Shown piece after piece: positions 1 to 4,800 of a DNA stretch of 6,003 nt (its first letter is position 1; the number at the start of each line of letters is the position of its first letter). This DNA comes from JBGPIK01 sp041484845 (GTDB lineage: Bacteria; Desulfobacterota; Binatia; UBA9968): positions 1 through 6,003 of the forward strand of contig JBGPIK010000412.1 of assembly GCA_041484845.1 (NCBI GenBank), written 5' to 3'. The notes under the pieces were generated by a model. The model made no database searches, was not told where the DNA came from, and saw only the letters and a program-made list of their open reading frames with translations. A program made the position numbers and the translations under genes.

Positions 1-96
1 CGCGAGCCCAGCGCGGCGATGCCGCAACCAAAGGAAAACAGTCGATGGCCCTCCTCTTAGATCTCCCCCGTTTGCGGAGGAGAGAGAGGGAGTCCG
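1..96. other. 3' flank of the M24 gene, no gene assigned
   Basis: This stretch lies beyond the stop codon of the M24 gene up to the window edge. Plus-strand frames 1 and 3 are open from the edge, and frame 1 ends at a TAG at 58-60. They are too short to recognise, so a gene tail entering from the left cannot be shown or excluded. On the minus strand there is an AGGAGG-like tract near 51-57, but no ATG, GTG or TTG follows it at a sensible distance. The only structure I can support is the small hairpin at 62-83. Confidence 0.4.
62..83 (-). terminator. weak hairpin downstream of the M24 gene, possible terminator
   Basis: TCTCC-c-CCG pairs with CGG-a-GGAGA around a 4-nt TTTG loop, giving eight base pairs with one internal C/A mismatch. 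It begins 14 nt past the stop codon of the leftward M24 gene, which is the right place for a terminator. No T-tract follows it on the minus strand, so it does not meet the usual intrinsic-terminator pattern. It may be a transcript-end hairpin or chance pairing in a purine/pyrimidine-rich tract. Confidence 0.25.
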
Positions 97-1356
97 TCAA
101 CGGGCAAAGGCCATAGGCGCCACCAGGATCTCCTCGCGCGGGAAGTAGTCCATGATCTCCGCACCATTCTTGGTGACGACGAGCATATTTTCCAGACGCG
201 TGCCGCCGACGCGCGTCTCGCCTTCGCGGCATTCGACCGCCAGGGTCATTCCTTCTTCAAACGTCTGCGGATATTCCAAAGACCAGAGCCGGTTAATGAT
301 CGGCATGTCATAACCCGTGCTGGTGCCGAGGCCGATGCCGTGGCCGATTTCACTGGCGAGAATCTCGACTTCGCTTTTGTATCCCCATTTGGTTGCCGGC
401 GGCATATGTTTTGCCGCATCCGCCGTTGTCTTGCCAGGCTTGATCTCGTCGATAACGGCGTCGATGCGATCGCGCACCTGTTTATACCAGTCTTTTTCTT
501 TCGCCGTCGGCTGCCGGCCGACAATAAAGGTTCGGTAAGTGCAGCTGCCGTATCCCATATAGGTGGCGCCGCAATACGAGCCATAGACCAGATCGCCGAA
601 TTGGACGATGCGGCTCGTCGCATGACACCCCCGGTCAAAAGTCATTGGCCCAGTGCGCCAGCCGCCGGGCACGGCAGATTCCAAACCAAATTCATAACCG
701 GCCGCGGACGCTAGGGTCATGAGATCAGTATCTTTCATTCCGGGCTTCAGATTTTCCCAAACGCGAAACCAGACGCCGTCGACCATGGCAGCGCAGGTCT
801 TGAGACAAGCGATCTCATCCGGATTCTTGATCATGCGTGCTTCGAGCATGAGATTGCGCGTATCGGCGATGTTCTTTACGCCGGCATTGATCAATGCTTC
901 CCGGGCGAGGCCATCGAAACCGCCCAAGCCCAGCTTCTCGCCTAGCAAGCCCCGCTTCTCCAGTTCTGCCTTAATTTCCGCCGCGAACGCCTTCGCTTCC
1001 ACCGCCGAAGCTTCCGGACCGGGCGAGCCGGTTAACCACGAGCGAGCGGGGCGCCACTCTTTGATCCAAGGACACTGATCGGGCATCTGGTGATAGTAAC
1101 CGTCGTGCTCGTACATCACCGAATCTTGCTCGGCGAAGAACAGCACATAGCGGCACATGGGATAAGCAAAACCTTTGAGGCCGGTCAAATACCGTATGTT
1201 TTGATGGTTGGCCTCGAGCAGCGCCGCGATCCCATGCTTGCGCATAAGCATTTGCGCGCGCTCGACGCGCTGCCGGCGCATGCGATCGGGGTTAAAGCGT
1301 TCCTGCCAATCTGCCGCTTCAGGGCCATAGGTTAATTTGGGTGCGTATCTGACCAT
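97..1356 (-). CDS. M24 family creatinase/Xaa-Pro peptidase-like protein with degenerate metal site
   Basis: This is a 419-residue protein with the two-domain plan of the M24 'pita-bread' superfamily (creatinase, prolidase, aminopeptidase P, ectoine hydrolase, DddP). The N-terminal creatinase-type domain spans about residues 25-172 (YLTG near 56-59) and the catalytic domain about 180-405. The motif RIVQFGD (249-255) is followed by GYGSCTYRTF (268-277). Peptidases have an Asp at the SY position (260-261) and another at Cys272; both are absent here. His245, His339 (EIGHGIG), Glu375 (AVECREGE) and Glu389 (RLENM) are kept. Creatinase, as I recall it, likewise lacks the Asp pair and keeps the catalytic His, so a metal-independent C-N hydrolase acting on a small amidine or amide is more likely than a peptidase. 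The substrate is unknown. It is probably cytoplasmic, with no signal peptide. The start at 1356 is chosen over an ATG eight codons upstream because AAGGAGGT lies at ideal distance. The nearest gene upstream on this strand, the ABM gene, is 276 bp away. Confidence 0.85.
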   Translation of the reverse strand: MVRYAPKLTYGPEAADWQERFNPDRMRRQRVERAQMLMRKHGIAALLEANHQNIRYLTGLKGFAYPMCRYVLFFAEQDSVMYEHDGYYHQMPDQCPWIKEWRPARSWLTGSPGPEASAVEAKAFAAEIKAELEKRGLLGEKLGLGGFDGLAREALINAGVKNIADTRNLMLEARMIKNPDEIACLKTCAAMVDGVWFRVWENLKPGMKDTDLMTLASAAGYEFGLESAVPGGWRTGPMTFDRGCHATSRIVQFGDLVYGSYCGATYMGYGSCTYRTFIVGRQPTAKEKDWYKQVRDRIDAVIDEIKPGKTTADAAKHMPPATKWGYKSEVEILASEIGHGIGLGTSTGYDMPIINRLWSLEYPQTFEEGMTLAVECREGETRVGGTRLENMLVVTKNGAEIMDYFPREEILVAPMAFAR

Positions 1357-1360
1357 AGGG

Positions 1361-1368
1361 ACCTCCTT
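1361..1368 (-). promoter_or_regulatory. ribosome binding site fixing the M24 gene start
   Basis: AAGGAGGT on the minus strand sits with GGAGG 5 nt before the ATG at 1356-1354. It falls inside the longer open frame that begins at 1380, so it argues for the downstream methionine (MVRYAPKL) as the true start. Confidence 0.8.
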
Positions 1369-1396
1369 ATCGAGAAGCAATTGTTTTTGCCCCGAA

Positions 1397-1423
1397 TCTA
1401 TATGGGGAGCCCGGAGCTTGCAA
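1397..1423 (-). promoter_or_regulatory. weak candidate promoter for the M24 gene
   Basis: On the minus strand TTGCAA (1423-1418, 4/6 to TTGACA) and TATAGA (1402-1397, 4/6 to TATAAT) are separated by a short 15-bp spacer. It lies about 40 bp upstream of the start codon, where a promoter would be expected. The match is poor and may be chance. Confidence 0.2.
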
Positions 1424-1591
1424 TAGGCAGAGCGCCTTCTGGCAGCGGCTAAATTGAACTCCTCAGCTCGCTCGTGCCTTTGCGGCGGTCAGATGAAGCG
1501 ACCGTATGTCTAAGCGCTGCAGAGCGGGGACCCGGAACGGCGCCACCCGCTAGAAAGATGCAGCTCTTGAAGTGTACTTTTTTACGCGCGA

Positions 1592-1621
1592 CTCGCTGGA
1601 CACAAGGCAAACGCCAGCGAG
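1592..1621. repeat. 8-bp perfect inverted repeat between the ABM and M24 genes
   Basis: CTCGCTGG (1592-1599) and CCAGCGAG (1614-1621) are perfect inverse complements around a 14-nt loop. The repeat starts 11 nt past the ABM stop codon. Read leftward, the stem is followed by a purine-rich A-tract and not by T residues, so it is not a standard intrinsic terminator. It could stabilise the 3' end of the ABM transcript or be a protein site. The rest of the 1357-1632 gap shows no gene that I can support. Confidence 0.4.
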
Positions 1622-1632
1622 ATCCCTTGTCG

Positions 1633-1926
1633 TTATCTAATTACGTCGTAAGTTTTGACCTCCACTTTGGAGACGTTCATCAACGTCCGGGTGTGTTGCT
1701 GAATTGTCTTGTGGGCCTCGCTGGTGCGATAGCGATCAATGGCCGCCTGGCTTTCCCATGTGCTAAGCGCGATGAATTCACCAGGATTTTCTCGCCCCCG
1801 CAAGAATTGTTCGCTCAAGCATCCTGGTTGTTTGATTGTGAGCGGGCCACAATCTTCTTTCCAAAGTCGCTCGGCCTCGGCGGCCTTTTCCTTCGGAACG
1901 TTAACAAGGATCATGCGCGTAATCAT
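1633..1926 (-). CDS. ABM-domain (antibiotic biosynthesis monooxygenase-like) small protein
   Basis: This is a 97-residue protein of the size and pattern of a single dimeric alpha/beta-barrel (ferredoxin-like) ABM domain. It opens with a beta strand (TRMILVNV, 3-10) and an amphipathic helix rich in Ala, Glu and Lys (12-24). A glycine loop with GRENPGEF (44-51) leads into the strand FIALSTW, whose Trp57 begins the typical 'W-S-x-A-A-x-x-x-Y-x-x-S-x-x-H' helix (57-72). A last strand, KVEVKTYDV, ends the protein. The family includes heme-degrading, quinol-forming and cofactor-free monooxygenases, but many members have no known substrate, and nothing here identifies one. The start at 1926 is preferred over an ATG 15 codons upstream because AAGGAGGA precedes it and the fold starts right after it. 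It diverges from the Spy-like gene. Confidence 0.75.
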   Translation of the reverse strand: MITRMILVNVPKEKAAEAERLWKEDCGPLTIKQPGCLSEQFLRGRENPGEFIALSTWESQAAIDRYRTSEAHKTIQQHTRTLMNVSKVEVKTYDVIR

Positions 1927-1931
1927 TGTGG

Positions 1932-1940
1932 TTCCTCCTT
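1932..1940 (-). promoter_or_regulatory. ribosome binding site fixing the ABM gene start
   Basis: AAGGAGGAA on the minus strand has GGAGG 7 nt before the ATG at 1926-1924. It lies inside the longer open frame starting at 1971, which makes the shorter 97-residue product the better call. Confidence 0.8.
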
Positions 1941-2016
1941 TTCGCTGAGCCGGTCTGGTCCTCTCCGTCACCTCCGAAAAGCGAATCCAGGATGAAGCCC
2001 CTATGCGCCTCTTTTT

Positions 2017-2044
2017 ATAATAAAATGTCTAATGGGGAAGACAA
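2017..2044 (-). promoter_or_regulatory. candidate sigma70 promoter for the ABM gene
   Basis: On the minus strand TTGTCT (2044-2039, 4/6 match) is followed after 16 bp by TATTAT (2022-2017, 5/6 match), in a locally AT-rich patch within a GC-rich region. Transcription would start near 2010, leaving about 84 nt of leader before the ABM start codon. The patch also holds an exact TATAAT on the plus strand (2016-2021), but it has no good -35 partner. Confidence 0.4.
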
Positions 2045-2081
2045 TGGCATGGCCAATCGAGAATAACTCTGCGCCGGAGGA

Positions 2082-2110
2082 TTGACAATGGCTCGGGCGG
2101 GCGGTTTAAT
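2082..2110 (+). promoter_or_regulatory. sigma70-type promoter of the Spy-like gene
   Basis: An exact -35 TTGACA (2082-2087) and a -10 TTTAAT (2105-2110, 5/6 match) are separated by the optimal 17 bp. Transcription should begin near 2117 and give a leader of about 32 nt before the ATG at 2149. It is the best promoter match in the window and suggests fairly strong housekeeping-sigma expression. I see no clear operator palindrome in it. Confidence 0.7.
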
Positions 2111-2137
2111 TTTTGAAGCCCGAGAAGGTCCTGACAT

Positions 2138-2143
2138 CGGAGG
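2138..2143 (+). promoter_or_regulatory. ribosome binding site fixing the Spy-like gene start
   Basis: CGGAGG lies with GGAGG 5 nt before the ATG at 2149-2151. An in-frame ATG at 2113 is less likely, because it lies at about the predicted transcription start, has no ribosome site and would put 12 polar residues before the signal peptide. Confidence 0.8.
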
Positions 2144-2148
2144 AATTT

Positions 2149-2718
2149 ATGACACGGAAAATACTGCTGGGCTCTTTGATTATGTTTTCTCTTATGAGCG
2201 GACCAGTGATGGGCGCCGAACCCGGCAACTCGAAGCCGCCCATTCCCGAGGAACTGGCTGATGCATGGGAGCGATTGCAGCGCGTCGTGCAAGACTGGGG
2301 AGGCCGGCTGCGGGAGCGATTTAGCGCGCGCGAATCCCGCGAGGAACGGCCTCTTATCACTCTAATGTTGACCAACAAGGATCGGCTGGGGCTCTCTGCC
2401 GATCAAGTGCGCAAACTGGAGCAGTTCAGAGACAATTTTCAACGTCAGTCTATTCGCAATGACGCCGACTTGCGGATTGTTGAGATCGATATTGCCGCGC
2501 TGTTGGATCATGAATCGGTGGAGATGACGAAACTGGAGGCAAAGATCCGCGAGGCGGAGAAATTGCGCGCCGACCTCAGACTCGCGCGCATCCGCGCGAT
2601 CGAGCAGGCCAAGTCACAGCTAAACGCCGAGCAAAAGAAAAAGTTACAAGAACTGATCGCCGAGCCTGGCACAGCGCGTTCACCGCGCGGCGGTCTCAAT
2701 CCTCCAGCTAAGGAATGA
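2149..2718 (+). CDS. exported Spy/CpxP-like periplasmic helical protein
   Basis: This is a 189-residue protein with a clear Sec signal peptide: MTRK, then a hydrophobic core (5-20), with likely cleavage after MGA (21-23). After a Pro-rich linker, the mature part is almost wholly charged alpha helix, from about 33 to 172. It carries two LTxxQ-like motifs, LSADQ (82-86) and LNAEQ (158-162), each starting a helix as in the Spy/CpxP and CnrX-like 'periplasmic heavy-metal sensor' group. Family members act as periplasmic chaperones or stress and metal sensors that modulate envelope signalling. The motif pair and the helix between (about 108-155) support the family, but there is no His/Cys-rich metal site, so a chaperone-like role is the better guess. 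No sensor kinase or sigma/anti-sigma gene is next to it. Its 3' end overlaps the convergent qor gene by 11 bp. Confidence 0.7.
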   Translation: MTRKILLGSLIMFSLMSGPVMGAEPGNSKPPIPEELADAWERLQRVVQDWGGRLRERFSARESREERPLITLMLTNKDRLGLSADQVRKLEQFRDNFQRQSIRNDADLRIVEIDIAALLDHESVEMTKLEAKIREAEKLRADLRLARIRAIEQAKSQLNAEQKKKLQELIAEPGTARSPRGGLNPPAKE

Positions 2719-3676
2719 GAAGAACCTTCCCCGTCGTCTTTCGTCCTTCCAACTGGCGGTGTGCTTCGGCCGCTTGGCTCATCGGAAAGGTCTTCTCGAT
2801 GCGCAACTTCAATTTCCCCGATGCCGTCCACGCGAACAGATCCGCCGCGCGGTCCAGCAGCTCGGCCCGGCTTAACGTGTAGTGGATCAAGCTCGGGCGC
2901 GTTAAGAATAGCGAGCCTTTAGCTACGAGAATCGTTGGATCGAGAGGCGGCACCGGTCCGCTCGATTGCCCGAAGAGCGCCATGGTTCCTCTTGGCCGCA
3001 GACAGTCGAGACTCTTATTAAAGGTGCTTTGGCCGACCGAATCGTAAACGACGTGGACGCCATGCCCTTCAGTCAGCCTTTTGACCTCCGCGGCAAAATC
3101 AGATTGCGTATATAAGATTACGTGGTCGGCGCCGGCTTCCTTGGCGAGACCCGCTTTCGCTTCGGTTGAAACTGTGCCGATCACGGTGGCGCCCAGATGT
3201 TTCGCAATCTGCACCAAAAGCAGCCCGACTCCCCCGGCGGCGGCGTGAACGAGAGCCGATTCTCCCTGTTTAAGAGTGTAGGTGCTGTGAGTTAAATAAT
3301 GGGCGGTCATTCCCTGGAGCATGAGTGCCGCCGCGGACTTGGCGTCGATGTTCGCGGGAATCGGCGCCAGATTCCAAACCGGCACGATCGCGTATTCCGC
3401 ATAGGAGCCCAAGACCATGCAGTAGGCGACGCGATCGCCTTTTTTTACTTCGGTTACACCGTCGCCGACGGCATCGACCACGCCCGCGCCCTCCATGCCG
3501 AGGGTAAAGGGTGTCGGCAGCGGGTAGAGGCCGGTGCGGTGGTAGATATCGATAAAGTTGAGGCCGATCGCTGCTATTTTAACCCGCGCCTCGCCCGCTT
3601 TGGGCTCGGGAACAGGAATCTCATCGAGGATTAAAACTTCCGGCCCGCCATAGTTATGAACTCGCATCGCTTTCAT
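2708..3676 (-). CDS. qor: NADPH:quinone oxidoreductase, zeta-crystallin-type MDR
   Basis: This is a full-length 322-residue medium-chain dehydrogenase/reductase of the zinc-free quinone reductase branch, which is typically about 325 residues. The N-terminal GroES-like domain (1 to about 125) has the QOR signature GLNFIDIYHRTGLYP (38-52) and GMEGAGVV (60-67). The Rossmann domain has the NADPH loop AAAGGVG (145-151) and the typical TRPSL (259-263). The end, GKVLLIP, is standard. Structural-zinc cysteines are absent, as expected. The reaction is NAD(P)H-dependent reduction of quinones, or of activated enals in relatives, in the cytosol. The start at 3676 has GGAGG (3684-3688) 7 nt upstream and fits the usual MKA(I/M)RVH opening of the family. 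It is 264 bp from the MBL gene on the same strand, so it may have its own promoter, but I found no convincing one. Confidence 0.93.
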   Translation of the reverse strand: MKAMRVHNYGGPEVLILDEIPVPEPKAGEARVKIAAIGLNFIDIYHRTGLYPLPTPFTLGMEGAGVVDAVGDGVTEVKKGDRVAYCMVLGSYAEYAIVPVWNLAPIPANIDAKSAAALMLQGMTAHYLTHSTYTLKQGESALVHAAAGGVGLLLVQIAKHLGATVIGTVSTEAKAGLAKEAGADHVILYTQSDFAAEVKRLTEGHGVHVVYDSVGQSTFNKSLDCLRPRGTMALFGQSSGPVPPLDPTILVAKGSLFLTRPSLIHYTLSRAELLDRAADLFAWTASGKLKLRIEKTFPMSQAAEAHRQLEGRKTTGKVLLIP

Positions 3677-3725
3677 TTTTCATCCTCCACTTGTTAGTCT
3701 AGTCGGGATTATTCAGGCGTAGGAG

Positions 3726-3877
3726 CGATCGAAAGGCGAGCCCTCCAGCGGATGTGGAGAGGTCTAAGGTTCAATGTTCAAAGTTCAAGGCGCAAGGTTT
3801 GAAACGAGTCGAAACGTTGAACTTGGAACCTTGAACGGCCTTACTGCCCTCGCTCCTCCAGGGTCACCTCTCGATCG
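3726..3877. repeat. nested imperfect inverted repeat with GTTCAA-type heptads
   Basis: The inner arms are 3769-3788 and 3817-3836, matching at 18 of 20 positions around a 28-nt loop. The left arm opens three tandem heptads GTTCAAT, GTTCAAA, GTTCAAG (3769-3789). The right side has three complementary-type heptads GTTGAAC, TTGGAAC, CTTGAAC (3816-3836). Outer arms, CGATCGA-AAGG-CGA-CCCT type (3726-3744) and its inverse (3860-3877), also match imperfectly, with a shared TAAGG just outside the inner arms. No coding potential, T-tract or clear target-site duplication is seen. It looks like a dispersed intergenic repeat or MITE-like remnant. A terminator role after the MBL gene is possible but lacks the usual T-run. 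Confidence 0.6.
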
Positions 3878-3940
3878 AACCAGTGTCATCGTTTTTTCTC
3901 TAACGGTGAATAAGGCAGTCTAGTTGTTTGAGCTATCAGA

Positions 3941-4738
3941 TCAACGCCGGCCAAACGGCAAGATATCGATCTCGGTTTGCTGCGGCAACTCGGGCTTTGC
4001 AGTCTTGAGCATGGGTACGTTCAATATCTTTACGCGCGGCATGCCGCGGGTGAATTCCTCAGCAGCCGACTCCCACCAAAAGTGCATGGGAATCGCGATT
4101 CTTGGGTTAACCTGCTTAGTCACTTCCTGAGCCTCGCTCGCCGTGACGGTGAAATAGCCGCCGGCGATGGGAACCAATAGGACATCGATCTTGCCGAGCA
4201 TCTTGAGCTGGTCGGGAGTGAGAAGATGGCCGAGATCGCCGAGATGGGCTATGCAAATGTCATCGACGCGGAAAACGAAGATGGCATTCTTACCGCGCTG
4301 CATGCCGCGGCTCTTGTCATGGAAGGCGGGGACCACGTAGATGGAAACGTCCTTAATCGTGGTCGAAATTTTCTGCCAGTTCTCGCCGCTTGGCGTCAGA
4401 CCCTGCAGGATCACCGGGTTGCCGAGTGCCATCTCGACACTACTATGCGGCCCGTGCTGATGGCTGGTGGTTACAATATCTTGCGGTAAAGTCGGATGAG
4501 GAAGGTCGAATGCACCGTGGGGATCGGTGAGAATCCGCGTTCCTTTAGAAGAGGTAATTTGAAAAGTAGAGTGGCCAAACCATTCGATTGCAACCGTTGC
4601 CGGCGCGGCCGCCGCAACCCGCATAAAGCCGTTCTGCACGACTTCAAGCTCGTGGCAAAACGCCAGAACACGGGCCGGAATGGCCATGAGACCCAGGAGC
4701 GACCCTGTCAGTGCCAGCAACTTTAACGGGGAGATCAT
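3941..4738 (-). CDS. exported MBL-fold (Lactamase_B_3/UlaG-like) hydrolase with altered HxHxDH motif
   Basis: This is a 265-residue metallo-beta-lactamase-fold protein. It has a signal peptide (about 1-27, hydrophobic LLALTGSLLGLMAI, cleavage likely after VLA) followed by GHSTF (55-59), LTDP (70-73), SHQHGPH (92-98), FHD (139-141), RGKN (148-151), AHLGDLGH (164-171), VPIAGG (189-194) and IPMHFW (217-222). These are the ordered motifs of the UlaG/UPF0173-like branch. The second motif normally reads HxHxDH, but here the Asp is Pro97 while His93, His95, His98, His140, Asp168 and His219 remain. The reaction is unknown, and the family includes lactonases, phosphodiesterases and many uncharacterised hydrolases. 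Export is unusual for this branch. The open frame extends to 4834, but 4738 is preferred because it starts at the signal peptide and avoids overlap with the gene before it; its ribosome site (AAGAG) is weak. Lipoprotein processing is unlikely, since the residue before Cys28 is Phe. It is probably co-transcribed with the GATase-like gene 62 bp upstream. Confidence 0.8.
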   Translation of the reverse strand: MISPLKLLALTGSLLGLMAIPARVLAFCHELEVVQNGFMRVAAAAPATVAIEWFGHSTFQITSSKGTRILTDPHGAFDLPHPTLPQDIVTTSHQHGPHSSVEMALGNPVILQGLTPSGENWQKISTTIKDVSIYVVPAFHDKSRGMQRGKNAIFVFRVDDICIAHLGDLGHLLTPDQLKMLGKIDVLLVPIAGGYFTVTASEAQEVTKQVNPRIAIPMHFWWESAAEEFTRGMPRVKILNVPMLKTAKPELPQQTEIDILPFGRR

Positions 4739-4800
4739 TCGACCGACTCTTGTATTTTCCGTCTCTGGCTTGAATTCAATTGAAGAAGCGAGCAACCCAA

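Noticed and set aside
1474..1995. A 173-codon plus-strand open frame
   Set aside because: It runs antisense through the whole ABM gene, has no ribosome site and gives no recognisable domain, so it is a shadow of coding sequence on the other strand.
2016..2021. Exact TATAAT on the plus strand
   Set aside because: The bases 16-18 bp upstream do not resemble a -35 element, and the downstream promoter at 2082-2110 explains the Spy-like gene better. The AT-rich patch serves the leftward promoter more plausibly.
2088..2261. A 57-codon plus-strand frame (starts MARAGG) preceded by GGAGG at 7 nt, overlapping the start of the Spy-like gene
   Set aside because: Its start codon immediately follows the -35 box of the best promoter in the window, so that promoter would not transcribe it. 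The protein resembles nothing I know, and it overlaps the signal-peptide region of a better gene.
3431..3438. GCGATCGC, the HIP1 octamer of cyanobacteria
   Set aside because: I noticed only this one complete copy in about 6 kb, inside a coding region. That is not the over-representation expected of a HIP1 genome, so it carries no taxonomic weight.
3299..3634. A 111-codon plus-strand open frame inside qor
   Set aside because: It lies antisense within a well-recognised full-length qor gene, with low-complexity, non-domain sequence typical of opposite-strand frames.
4652..4663. LAFC near the signal-peptide end of the MBL protein as a possible lipobox
   Set aside because: The residue before Cys must be small (Gly, Ala or Ser) in a lipobox, and here it is Phe. 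Ordinary signal peptidase cleavage after VLA fits better.
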